A stretch of DNA of 64,000 nucleotides from Streptomyces sp. SDr-06 (lineage in GTDB: Bacteria > Actinomycetota > Actinomycetes > Streptomycetales > Streptomycetaceae). The stretch is taken from positions 124,001 to 188,000 of the forward strand of contig NZ_QOLA01000014.1 of NCBI RefSeq assembly GCF_003324565.1, given 5' to 3'. The notes under the pieces are model-generated. The model was not told the origin of the DNA, made no database searches, and was given only the letters and a program-made list of their open reading frames with translations. Positions 26,367-34,133 of the stretch are shown here, in pieces. The translations under genes were made by a program, and so were the position numbers. The number at the start of each line of letters is the position of its first letter. The stretch's first letter is position 1.

Positions 26367-26752
26367 GGAGGTACTCCTTGCGAACGGCTTTCGGGGACTT
26401 CTCCATCCTCTCGGCCGCACGGCGCCACATCGTCAGTCCCTGTGCCCGTTCTGCGGCCCTCTTGAGTCGGACGGAAGGACCCCTGCCGTCCTCCTGAGGT
26501 ATGACGGCACCCCTGAGACGGGCCGCCCGCTCCAGGCGGACTCCACTGCGGCTCGACCCATGGGCGGGCGGTCTGTGCCACCGTCAGATGCGAGGCGGTC
26601 CCAGGCATCGACTTTCCGTCATTCCCTGCCCCTGTACAGGGGTCGTCGGGCAGCCGTGCCAACCGCCTCCGGCATGTGCCAACACCACCCCGAGCTGTGC
26701 TGACGCACCCTCAGGCGTCAATAAAATAAGACAACATCGGGTGGTTGTTCCG
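26367..26752. other. Intergenic region between the ABC ATPase gene and bldA
   Basis: 386 bp. It holds the promoter of the ABC operon on the minus strand and the upstream region of bldA on the plus strand. No convincing gene is seen in either direction. The stretch AATAAAATAAGACAACA at about 26720 is unusually AT-rich for this genome and could be a promoter UP-like element or mark a transcript end. Confidence 0.5.
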
Positions 26753-26780
26753 CTGTTCGGGGGATGCGTCGGGCTAGGCT
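26753..26780 (+). promoter_or_regulatory. Predicted bldA promoter
   Basis: CTGTTC (26753-26758) and TAGGCT (26775-26780) are spaced 16 bp, the latter fitting a Streptomyces HrdB-type -10 (TAgGcT). It would start RNA about 25 bases before the tRNA 5' end. Confidence 0.45.
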
Positions 26781-26811
26781 CGTCCCGCGAAACGCGGAGC
26801 CGCGCGCCCTT

Positions 26812-26893
26812 GCCCGGATGGTGGAACGCAGACACGGCGAGCTTAAACCTCGCTGGCCTTCGGGCCGTGCCGGTTCGAGTCCGGCTCCGGGCA
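26812..26893 (+). tRNA. bldA: tRNA-Leu(UAA), bldA
   Basis: A class II tRNA of 82 encoded bases. The acceptor pair is GCCCGGA/TCCGGGC with discriminator A. The anticodon stem is GCGAG/CTCGC with loop CTTAAAC, giving anticodon TAA at 26844-26846. The variable arm is long (TGGCCTTCGGGCC) and the T arm is GCCGG TTCGAGT CCGGC. CCA is not encoded. UUA is the rarest codon in Streptomyces and this is its only expected decoder. In S. coelicolor, bldA mutants grow but fail to make aerial hyphae and several antibiotics, because TTA-containing regulatory and secondary-metabolism genes cannot be translated. Confidence 0.96.
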
Positions 26894-27049
26894 CTCATGC
26901 AGGTTCCGGCTCCCCCGCGCGTCGGGGTGTCGGACCCTTGCACCCCCCTCTCCCCCGAGTGAAGATCCTCCCTAGGCAGTACGTCGCTTTCTTTGCGTGC
27001 CCATTACCCTTGACGGCAAGGCCGCACTCGGCGGCCACGGAGGAGTGAG

Positions 27050-27925
27050 ATGAGGAGCAGCAACCCGGTCTTCTCGCGACGGGGGTTCAGCCGCGACAAC
27101 GGCTACGCCGGTTTCAACACCGCGCAGCAGCCGCAGGCCGGGGGCAACCCGTACGCGCAGGCGCCCACGAACCCGTACGCGACCAATCCGTACGCACAGC
27201 AGGACACGCAGTACGGCGCCCCCCAGGCGCCGGCCCGCTCCGGTGTGATGACGATCGACGACGTCGTGTCGCGGACCGCGATCACGCTCGGCACGGTCGT
27301 CGCCGGTGCGGTCGTGGCCTGGCTGGCGCTGCCGGTCGACGCGGCGAACATCGGCAAGTCGTACGGCATCGCCTTCGGCGCGGCTCTGGTCGCCTTCGTC
27401 CTCGCCATGGTCCAGTCCTTCAAGCGCAAGCCGACCCCGGCACTGATCCTCGGGTACGCGGCCTTCGAGGGCGTCTTCCTCGGCGTGATCAGCTCGGCCG
27501 TCACCACGCATGTGTCGGCGGGCGCGGTCCCGCAGGCGGTGCTCGGCACCATGGCGGTCTTCGCCGGCGTGCTCATCGCCTACAAGACCCGGCTGATCAG
27601 GGTCAACCGCCGCTTCACCGGCTTCGTCATGGCGGCGGCCATCGGCTTCCTGCTGCTGATGCTGGCGAACACGCTGTTCGCGGTCTTCGGCGGAGGTGAC
27701 GGCCTCGGCTTCCGCAGCGGCGGCCTCGGCATCCTCTTCGGGATCATCGGCATCATCCTCGGCGCCTGCTTCCTGGCCATGGACTTCAAGCAGGTCGAGG
27801 ACGGGATCACCTACGGCGCCCCGCGCGAGGAGTCCTGGCTCGCGGCCTTCGGCCTCACCATGACCCTGGTGTGGATCTACCTGGAGGCGCTGCGGCTGAT
27901 CTCCATCCTCCAGGGCAACGACTGA
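27050..27925 (+). CDS. Bax inhibitor-1/YccA family membrane protein
   Basis: 291 residues, ATG 27050 after GGAGGAG. The N-terminal 60 residues are Gln/Asn/Pro/Tyr-rich with three NPYA repeats and probably disordered. Seven hydrophobic helices follow (about 85-285), with the family's ITYGAPREESWLAAFGLTMTLVWIYLEALR motif at the C-terminus including the conserved acidic residues. Bacterial members such as BsYetJ act as pH-sensitive calcium leak channels. Assigning that activity here is by family only. The gene stands alone: bldA is upstream and a very strong bidirectional hairpin is downstream. Confidence 0.92.
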   Translation: MRSSNPVFSRRGFSRDNGYAGFNTAQQPQAGGNPYAQAPTNPYATNPYAQQDTQYGAPQAPARSGVMTIDDVVSRTAITLGTVVAGAVVAWLALPVDAANIGKSYGIAFGAALVAFVLAMVQSFKRKPTPALILGYAAFEGVFLGVISSAVTTHVSAGAVPQAVLGTMAVFAGVLIAYKTRLIRVNRRFTGFVMAAAIGFLLLMLANTLFAVFGGGDGLGFRSGGLGILFGIIGIILGACFLAMDFKQVEDGITYGAPREESWLAAFGLTMTLVWIYLEALRLISILQGND

Positions 27926-27936
27926 CCCGACCGCTG

Positions 27937-27985
27937 ACGACGAGGGGCCCCGCCCGGCGCACTGCCGGGCGGGGCCCCTCGTCGT
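27937..27985. terminator. Strong bidirectional terminator (22-bp perfect stem)
   Basis: A 22-bp perfect stem with the 5-base loop GCACT lies between the convergent Bax-inhibitor and GH64 genes. It is the longest uninterrupted hairpin I found in the window. Confidence 0.92.
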
Positions 27986-27994
27986 TCCCGTCGC

Positions 27995-29191
27995 TCACCA
28001 GCCGATCGAGAGCGTCAGCTCCGTGGGCGGGTTCGCGTTGCCCAGGATCTGGACCGAGGACTGGTCGTCGATGTCGTCGTACGGGAAGCCGTAGGCGCGC
28101 CCGGCCAGGCCGACCGTGTGGAAGAAGGCCGCGTAGTCGTTCTTCGCGGCCGCGCCCTTGTAGTACGCGGCCGGGGTGTGCCACTGCGAGGTGTCCTGGG
28201 ACACACCGCGGTTGAAGGCGGCGCAGAACTCCGCGCCGAGCCGCTTCTCCACGTCGCCGCCCGAGGCGAGCGCCCCTGAGCAGGCCATGACCTCGCGCGA
28301 GGTCGGCTTGCGCAGGGTGAACGGACCGGCGCCGTTCCTGGTGAAGGTCAGGGTGTCGCCCGCGACGCGCCCGGCGAACGTCTCGCCCGGCAGGTTCAGG
28401 GTGAACGGGTGCGAGGCGTAGTAGCTCCAGGTGCGGTCCACCGTCGCGGTCAGGTAGTCGGCCGGGAACCCGGCGGCCGAGCGCGGGGCCACGATCCGGT
28501 AGGCGGATCGCAGCGGCCGGAAGGCCGGGCCCACCGCGGCCGCGTACGCCGACATCACCTGGGCGCGGCTCTGGGTGATGCCCCGGGTCGTGTCGTAGCC
28601 GCTGGAGGTCTGGCGCACCCGGGCGGTCATCGGGAAGCCGAACTGGTCGACCTGGGTGGTGTTCCCGCCGTACGCCGCCTGCCCGTTGACGAAGGTGTAC
28701 TCGTACCAGTCGTAGAAGACGTCGTTGTTGGGGTCGGACGGGTTGTTCGGGTCGGGGCCGCCCCAGCCCTGGTCGTCGGGCGAGACCGGGATGTACAGCG
28801 GCGAGCCGAGCGAGAGGTATATACGGCCGCCGCGGATCGAGGACGGGGAGGGGACCCGGCCGCCCGCCCGCGCCACGGTGAACGACATGTTCGGGTAGTT
28901 CACGCCGTGTTTGGTCAGGTGGCCCGGCGCGTTCGCGTCGCGGTGGTCGATGTGGGCCGTGCCGCCGTCGGGCAAGAGGTACGACCACTGGCCGGGCGTG
29001 ATCTGGCCGAGCACGGTCACGTAGATCTGGGTGTCGGCGTAGGCCCCGTGGGTGTCGTTCCGGAAGGTGATCGGGAAGCCCGCCGCCGCGGCCCGCGGGG
29101 TGTCGGCGGCCGTGGCGGTGGGGCCGGCCGCGGTGAGGAACAGCAGGGCGCTCGTGGCCGCGGCCGCGAGGAGGAGCCGTACGGTCTTCAT
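27995..29191 (-). CDS. Secreted glycoside hydrolase family 64 beta-1,3-glucanase
   Basis: 398 residues, ATG 29191. A signal peptide (MKTVRLLLAAAATSALLFLTAAG..) is cleaved near TATAAD. The mature domain starts FPITFRNDTHGAYADTQIYVTVLG and contains GRIYLSLGSPLYIPVSPDDQGWGGPDP and FYDWYEYTF, all characteristic of GH64 (thaumatin-like fold with acidic catalytic pair). GH64 enzymes release laminaripentaose from curdlan-type beta-1,3-glucan and attack fungal walls. The start lies 13 bp after the stop of the GH16 gene, so the two are probably one operon dedicated to beta-1,3-glucan. No carbohydrate-binding module is present. Confidence 0.88.
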   Translation of the reverse strand: MKTVRLLLAAAATSALLFLTAAGPTATAADTPRAAAAGFPITFRNDTHGAYADTQIYVTVLGQITPGQWSYLLPDGGTAHIDHRDANAPGHLTKHGVNYPNMSFTVARAGGRVPSPSSIRGGRIYLSLGSPLYIPVSPDDQGWGGPDPNNPSDPNNDVFYDWYEYTFVNGQAAYGGNTTQVDQFGFPMTARVRQTSSGYDTTRGITQSRAQVMSAYAAAVGPAFRPLRSAYRIVAPRSAAGFPADYLTATVDRTWSYYASHPFTLNLPGETFAGRVAGDTLTFTRNGAGPFTLRKPTSREVMACSGALASGGDVEKRLGAEFCAAFNRGVSQDTSQWHTPAAYYKGAAAKNDYAAFFHTVGLAGRAYGFPYDDIDDQSSVQILGNANPPTELTLSIGW

Positions 29192-29204
29192 GGCTGCCCC
29201 TTCG

Positions 29205-30602
29205 TCAGTGGCCGAAGCCGAACCAGTTGACGTTCACGAAGTCGGCTCCCTGGCCGCTGGTGAAGGTCAGATAGACGTCGTGGGTGCCGGTGACGTCGCT
29301 GATGTTGGCCGGAATCGTGCGCCAGCTCTGCCAGCCGCCGGTGTTGGCGACGGCGAAGCTTCCCACGGGGGCGTTGCTCCGGCTGTCGAGGCGCACCTCC
29401 ACCAGACCGCTGACCCCGCCCGCCGCGCCACTGGCGACCCTGGCGGAGAACTGCCTGGCCGGTGTCGTACCGAAGTTCACGCCCTTGTAGAGCGCCCAGT
29501 CACCATTGGCGATCGAGCCGATGTCCTGGCCGCCGCCGCTGTCGGTGGTGGCCTCCTGGACGACTCCGGACTGCTGGTCGTACGACTCGGCCTGCACGGT
29601 GCCGTAGGCGTCCCGGCTCCCGGGGGGCGGGGTGGTGGGCGGCGTGGTGCCCGAGCCCCCGGCCTGGCGCACGGTGACGTAGTCGACGACCAGGGCGTGG
29701 CCCGGCTGGGTGCCCGCGTCGGGGCCGCCGCCGAACGCGTCGGGGAAGCCGCCGCCCATGGCGACGTTCAGGATGACGAAGTAGCCGTGGTTGGTGGCGT
29801 TCGCCCAGGTCGTCGCGTCGACCTGACTCTGGTTCACGGTATGGAAGGTGACGCCGTCCAGGGAGAAGCGCATCTGCTCGCTGGGGCCCGAGCGGTCCCA
29901 CTCGACGGCGTACGTGTGGAAGCCGCCCTGGCAGGTCGTTCCGTCGCAGGCCTTCTGGCCGCCGATGCCGGTCGTCTCGTTGCAGGGGCCGCCGGGGCTG
30001 GTGCCGCAGTGCATGGTGGACCAGTTGTTGTTGAGGCCCTGGACGTTCTCCATGATGTCGAGCTCGCCGATGCCGGGCCAGTTCCACCAGTTGCCGCGGA
30101 AGGGCGCGCCGAGCGCCCAGAACGCCGGCCAGTAGCCCTTGGCGGCGGCGCCCGTCACGTCCGGCATCTGGAGGCGGGCCTCGATGCGGAGCTTGCCCCC
30201 GGCCGGGGGCTGGAAGTCGGTGCGCCTGGTCTCGATGCGGCCCGAGGTCCAGTTGCCCGCGGCGTCGCGCTGCGGGGTGATGCGCAGGTTCCCGGCGCCG
30301 TCGAGCGCCACGTTGCTGGGGGACGAGGTCATCGTCTCGACCTCGCCGGTGCCGAAGTGGGCGGGGCCGCCGGGGTAGCTGGTGCCCGTCGTGTACTGCC
30401 AGTTCGCGGGGTCCACCCCGGACCCGGCCGGGCCGTTGAAGTCGTCGGAGAACACGGTGGTCCAGCCCGCCGGGGGCGGCGGGGCGGAGGCGCTGGCGGG
30501 CAGGGCGACCACGGCGGCGGAGGCCGCGGCGAGGCCGAGGGTGGAGAGCACGGCGATCAGGGCTCGCCTGGCGGGACCGCGTCTGTGGGGTGTCGGGCGC
30601 AT
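29205..30602 (-). CDS. Secreted GH16 beta-1,3(4)-glucanase with C-terminal CBM6
   Basis: 465 residues, ATG 30602. The signal peptide has a basic start with RRGPARRALIAVLS. It is possibly Tat-type, although a strict RRxFLK is not seen. Residues of about 45-310 are GH16: catalytic site GELDIMENV (ExDxxE), with flanking tryptophans in GYWPAFWALG. A Gly/Thr/Pro linker (TTPPTTPPPG) joins it to a CBM6-type beta-sandwich (about 330-465, YGTVQAESYDQQSG, GDWALYKGVNFG, FVNVNWFGFG). It should cleave laminarin-like glucans and bind their ends. Two LacI-type operators lie just upstream of the start. Confidence 0.92.
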   Translation of the reverse strand: MRPTPHRRGPARRALIAVLSTLGLAAASAAVVALPASASAPPPPAGWTTVFSDDFNGPAGSGVDPANWQYTTGTSYPGGPAHFGTGEVETMTSSPSNVALDGAGNLRITPQRDAAGNWTSGRIETRRTDFQPPAGGKLRIEARLQMPDVTGAAAKGYWPAFWALGAPFRGNWWNWPGIGELDIMENVQGLNNNWSTMHCGTSPGGPCNETTGIGGQKACDGTTCQGGFHTYAVEWDRSGPSEQMRFSLDGVTFHTVNQSQVDATTWANATNHGYFVILNVAMGGGFPDAFGGGPDAGTQPGHALVVDYVTVRQAGGSGTTPPTTPPPGSRDAYGTVQAESYDQQSGVVQEATTDSGGGQDIGSIANGDWALYKGVNFGTTPARQFSARVASGAAGGVSGLVEVRLDSRSNAPVGSFAVANTGGWQSWRTIPANISDVTGTHDVYLTFTSGQGADFVNVNWFGFGH

Positions 30603-30624
30603 GTGGGGGGTGCCTCTCTCGGAG

Positions 30625-30649
30625 AGAGAGCGCTCTGAGAGCGCTCTCA
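30625..30649 (-). promoter_or_regulatory. Tandem LacI-type operators upstream of the glucanase operon
   Basis: Two sites share the core GAGCGCTC: AGAGAGCGCTCTGA (30625-30638) and the perfect palindrome TGAGAGCGCTCTCA (30636-30649). Their centres are 11 bp apart, one helical turn. The form resembles CebR/CelR sites (TGGGAGCGCTCCCA) that LacI-family sugar regulators bind. They lie 22-47 bp upstream of the GH16 start codon, suiting repression lifted by glucan oligosaccharides. No LacI regulator is in the window. Confidence 0.75.
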
Positions 30650-30776
30650 GCGGCGGGCTGCGCGGTCACTGTGCTCCCCGTCGTCCGGAGCGTCAAGAGG
30701 TAAAGCGGTGAAAGGCCTTGCAGGGAAGGGGAGTTCACCTACTGAAGGCGATCGGCGCGGAGGCGGGCGGGCAGCA

Positions 30777-30811
30777 CTTCGCCCCGTCGGCCGGGGACCG
30801 ACGGGGCGAAG
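30777..30811 (-). terminator. Terminator hairpin after the DUF4287 gene
   Basis: A 14-bp perfect stem CTTCGCCCCGTCGG/CCGACGGGGCGAAG with a 7-base loop lies 55 bp downstream of the small minus-strand gene. The rest of the 30650-30865 gap shows nothing else. Confidence 0.75.
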
Positions 30812-30865
30812 GGGCGGTGCGCCTCCGGCGCGGGAGCGCGGGAGGCCGGACGGTTCCTCCTGGAG

Positions 30866-31096
30866 CTAGAGCAGGCGGCGCGCGGCCCGCCTCAGGTCGT
30901 ACTCATGGATGATCGCCTTGGCGTGTCCGTAGGCGAGATCGTGCTCGCTCCGGAGCCAGCTGACCTTCTCCTCGAAGCGGAAGAGGGAGGGACCCTCCTC
31001 GACGGTGCGGAGCCAGTCGGACACTTCACGACCGGTGCAATGGGGGATGCGGGAGAGCAGGTTGCGATGGGTCTCTTCGGAGAAGACTTGGGACAT
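30866..31096 (-). CDS. DUF4287-type small protein
   Basis: 76 residues, ATG 31096 with GGAGG seven bases upstream. MSQVFSEETHRNLLSRIPHCTGREVSDWLRTV is followed by WLRSEHDLAYGHAKAIIHEYDLRRA, the latter matching the DUF4287 pattern (short helix with GHGHA-like motif). Open frame continues far upstream but without a ribosome site. The family function is unknown. A small cytosolic helical protein is expected. It is divergent from the next gene. Confidence 0.8.
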   Translation of the reverse strand: MSQVFSEETHRNLLSRIPHCTGREVSDWLRTVEEGPSLFRFEEKVSWLRSEHDLAYGHAKAIIHEYDLRRAARRLL

Positions 31097-31196
31097 CGGC
31101 GCCTCCGGAGGCGTTGCGCTTACTGGTCCTTCACTGCACCGTGCCTGAGGGTTCGCGTATTGGCAACAGTGCGGGCCGGGCGCGTAGGGTCGCGGC

Positions 31197-31523
31197 GTGC
31201 TCGATGTGAACCCGTTGATCTTGGCCGTGGACCGTTTCGCCGACCGGCTGCGGTCGGCCCCCGAGAGCCGCCTCAGGCGCGGTGCGGCGGCCGAAGGGCT
31301 CGCGCTGGCCCGGGAGTTGGCCGTCCGGGCGCAGCGCGTCGAGGACCCCGGGCGCGAGCCGCGGGTCATGCCGGACGCCGGGGTGTTCGCGGTCGCGGAC
31401 CAAGTGCTGGTCGCCGGACGGGACTTGGCGCAGGCGCTGCGCACGGCGAAGACCCCGCCCGGCGGGGAGCCGGACGGGGCCGTGGAGCTGGTGGAAGCCG
31501 CGCGGGCGCGGGCCTTCGGCTGA
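31197..31523 (+). CDS. Hypothetical protein, helical, 108 residues
   Basis: GTG 31197, with TAGGGT 12 bases before it and no ribosome site, so the message may be leaderless. The sequence is Ala/Arg-rich and helical: ILAVDRFADRLRSAPESRLRRGAAAEGLALARELAVRAQRVED. It has no signal peptide or membrane segment. Third-position GC is high, as in neighbouring genes, supporting a real gene. I recognise no family. It ends 12 bp from the convergent gene. Confidence 0.65.
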   Translation: MLDVNPLILAVDRFADRLRSAPESRLRRGAAAEGLALARELAVRAQRVEDPGREPRVMPDAGVFAVADQVLVAGRDLAQALRTAKTPPGGEPDGAVELVEAARARAFG

Positions 31524-31535
31524 GCCGGGCCCGCC

Positions 31536-32345
31536 TCAGAGTGAGGCGATGACCCGGTCCGCGAGGATGTAGACGCTCTCCTCGCCGCAGGAGAAGGTCA
31601 GCGCGTACGCGCCGGACACGCCGGAGCCGCCGAGCAGCACCGGGGCCTCGCCGTCGCGCAGGGCGTCCGCGAGGCGCTCCGCGGTCTCGCGGTGGCCCGG
31701 GGTCATGCAGAGCGTGGTGCCGTCGGCGAAGACGTACACGTCGAGCGTGCCCAGCGGGCCGGGGCGCACGTCCGCCAGGGCGGTACGCGACTCGGCGAGC
31801 TCCTCCAGGCGGGAGACGGTGGCCTCGTGGTCGGCGACGACGGGCGTCTGGACCGGCACGAAGTCGGGGTGCGAGGGGTGGCGGCGGCGGGCCGCGGCGA
31901 GCTCGGGGGAGTCCTCGGGGAACTCCTCCGCGATCTCCAGTGCCTCGGCCTCCAGGCCCACGAAGTCCGCCTGGCGGGGCAGGAAGAACGCGGCGTCCTC
32001 GCCGAGTCCCGCGAGCCCGCCCAGCATCGGGGAGGGCGCGTCGGCGGCGTCCCTGGCCTCCTGGGCGGCCCAGAAGGCGCGCGCCTCGGCCAGCTCGCGC
32101 TCCCGCTCCTCGGCGAGGGCCTCGGCGACGGCGGCGCGTATTTCGGCGGCCGGGGTCGCGCTGGAGCGGGCCTGCTGGGGCAGGGAGACGCTGTGGTCGG
32201 CGCGGTGTTCGGCACGGGCGGCTGCCAGGTCTTCGCGCAGAGCCACCACCTGCTTGCGCAGCCCGTGGGCAGCGTGCAGGGCAGCGGCGCCCACGGCCGT
32301 GGCAGCGGCCGTGGTCAGCAGCAGGGCAAGAGGCATGGCGCTCAC
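31536..32345 (-). CDS. Membrane-anchored hypothetical protein with coiled coil
   Basis: 269 residues, ATG 32345. One N-terminal membrane helix (PLALLLTTAAATAVGAAAL) leads into a coiled coil (LRKQVVALREDLAAARAEHR) and an acidic helical region (AEALAEERERELAEARAFWAAQEARDA). A compact C-terminal domain of about 100 residues contains DVYVFADGTTLCMTPGHRETAERLADALRDGE and FSCGEESVYILADRVI. I do not recognise the family. The single anchor plus long helices suggests a scaffold on the inner face of the membrane. It is separated from the thiolase by a 356-bp gap. Confidence 0.75.
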   Translation of the reverse strand: MSAMPLALLLTTAAATAVGAAALHAAHGLRKQVVALREDLAAARAEHRADHSVSLPQQARSSATPAAEIRAAVAEALAEERERELAEARAFWAAQEARDAADAPSPMLGGLAGLGEDAAFFLPRQADFVGLEAEALEIAEEFPEDSPELAAARRRHPSHPDFVPVQTPVVADHEATVSRLEELAESRTALADVRPGPLGTLDVYVFADGTTLCMTPGHRETAERLADALRDGEAPVLLGGSGVSGAYALTFSCGEESVYILADRVIASL

Positions 32346-32701
32346 TGACTTACTCCCGGATTCAAACGATTCCCCGACTTCCTACATCAGCTTGTCGTGA
32401 GCCCGCTCGTGGTGTCAGTGCATTACGTCACGAAATGGACAGGTCTTTCGACCCCGGGTTTACCGCCATAACCCACCTGACCTGCGAAGTTACTCTCGCC
32501 GCAGGAGATACGTCACATCCTGGGGGAGATTCGGTCACGGTTAGGACGCGGTGCGGTTGGCTGTGCGCCGCCTGTGGGACGCGGGAGGCCAGGTCAGCGG
32601 GGTCGCTGTCGCGCTGTGCGTTCAACCTGTGGCGGCCGGGTCGTCAACACTGCGTCGACCGGCGGTCAACGCAGTGCTCCGGCCGCCCCGGAGATCGCCG
32701 G
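32346..32701. other. Gap with no gene seen
   Basis: 356 bp between two minus-strand genes. Short frames exist but none has a ribosome site or protein-like composition. GC content is visibly lower around 32400-32520 than in the flanking genes, and this part probably holds the promoter of the membrane-anchored protein gene. Confidence 0.5.
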
Positions 32702-33922
32702 CTAGCTGAGGCGCTCGATGACCATCGCCATGCCCTGGCCGCCGCCGACGCACATGGTCTCCAGACCGAACTGCTTGTCGTGGAACTGGAGGCTGTTGAT
32801 CAGGGTGCCGGTGATGCGGGCACCGGTCATGCCGAAGGGGTGGCCGACCGCGATGGCGCCGCCGTTGACGTTCAGCTTGTCCAGCGGGATGCCCAGGTCC
32901 TGGTAGGACGGGATCACCTGGGCGGCGAAGGCCTCGTTGATCTCGAAGAGGTCGATGTCGTCGACGGTGAGCCCGGCCCGCTTCAGCGCCTGGCGGGAGG
33001 CCTCGACCGGGCCGAGGCCCATGATCTCGGGCGACAGGCCCGTGACGCCGGTGGAGACGATGCGCGCCAGGGGGGTCAGGCCGAGCTCGCGCGCCTTGGT
33101 GTCGCTCATGATCACCAGGGCGGCGGCGCCGTCGTTCAGGGGACAGCAGTTGCCGGCGGTGACCAGTCCGTCCGGGCGGAAGACGGGCTTCAGGCCCGAC
33201 ACGCCCTCGACGGTGACGCCCGCGCGCGGGCCGTCGTCCTTGCTGACCACGGTGCCGTCCGGGGTCGTGACCGGGGTGATCTCGCGCTCCCAGAAGCCGT
33301 TCTTGATGGCTTCCTCGGCGAGGTTCTGCGACCGCACGCCGAACTCGTCCATCTCCTGGCGCGAGATGCCCTTGAGGCGCGCGAGGTTCTCGGCGGTCTG
33401 GCCCATCGCGATGTACGCGTCCGGGACCAGGCCGTCCTCGCGCGGGTCGTGCCAGCCGGCGCCCTCGGACTGCGCGACGGCGGCGGTCCGCGCCTCGGCG
33501 TCCGCGAAGAACGGGTTGTGGGTGTCGGGAAGGCCGTCGCTGCTGCCCTTGACGGAGCGGGACACCATCTCGACACCGGCCGAGATGAACACGTCGCCCT
33601 CGCCCGCCTTGATGGCGTGCAGGGCCATCCGGGAGGTCTGGAGCGAGGACGAGCAGTACCGGGTGATCGTGCAGCCCGGCAGGTGGTCCATGCCCATCTG
33701 CACGGCCACGATGCGGCCGAGGTTGTGGCCCTGCTCGCCGCCGGGGAGGCCGCAGCCGAGCATCAGGTCGTCGATGTCGCGCGGGTCGAGGCCGGGCACC
33801 TTGGCCAGTGCGGCCTCGATGATCGTGGCGGTCAGGTCGTCCGGGCGCAGGTCCTTGAGGGAACCCTTGAAGGCGCGGCCGATGGGGGAACGGGCGGCAG
33901 AGACGATCACGGCTTCGGGCAT
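32702..33922 (-). CDS. Acetyl-CoA C-acetyltransferase (thiolase)
   Basis: 406 residues. The start is ATG 33922 (MPEAVIVSAARSPIGRAFKG). An upstream ATG adds 22 residues lacking family character. Active-site residues are all present: nucleophile Cys in ITRYCSSSLQT, His in GGAIAVGHPFGMTGAR, and second Cys in TMCVGGGQGMA. Asn-Glu-Ala-Phe (NEAFAAQ) is intact. The CSSS in place of the common CASG is seen in the FadA/acetyltransferase subfamily of Actinobacteria. It condenses or cleaves acyl-CoA plus acetyl-CoA. Direction (beta-oxidation or synthesis) is not decided by context, since no other fatty-acid gene adjoins it. Confidence 0.93.
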   Translation of the reverse strand: MPEAVIVSAARSPIGRAFKGSLKDLRPDDLTATIIEAALAKVPGLDPRDIDDLMLGCGLPGGEQGHNLGRIVAVQMGMDHLPGCTITRYCSSSLQTSRMALHAIKAGEGDVFISAGVEMVSRSVKGSSDGLPDTHNPFFADAEARTAAVAQSEGAGWHDPREDGLVPDAYIAMGQTAENLARLKGISRQEMDEFGVRSQNLAEEAIKNGFWEREITPVTTPDGTVVSKDDGPRAGVTVEGVSGLKPVFRPDGLVTAGNCCPLNDGAAALVIMSDTKARELGLTPLARIVSTGVTGLSPEIMGLGPVEASRQALKRAGLTVDDIDLFEINEAFAAQVIPSYQDLGIPLDKLNVNGGAIAVGHPFGMTGARITGTLINSLQFHDKQFGLETMCVGGGQGMAMVIERLS

Positions 33923-34107
33923 CACGGCTCCAGGGGATGGGAAGGCAGGACTCCCTGGGAAGTTACCCGCACGTACCGGATTGGTCATCCGGGGTGGCGT
34001 GTGATGCGGGACTCTTTTCTAAGCGGTTGCTCAGGGGTGGTCGGGGGGTGCCTCCCGGGCGGGGTCGGTGGCGCTCCCGGGTGGGGCCCGGGGTGCTCCG
34101 CGAGAGG

Positions 34108-34133
34108 CGGTGGCGCTTCCCGGGGCGCCACCG
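34108..34133 (-). terminator. Terminator hairpin after the SGNH hydrolase gene
   Basis: Stem CGGTGGCGC/GCGCCACCG with an 8-base loop, immediately after the minus-strand stop. Confidence 0.7.

Noticed and set aside
32428..32625. A 65-codon minus-strand frame in the gap before the thiolase
   Set aside because: No ribosome site, no protein-like features, and the region has lower GC than genes.
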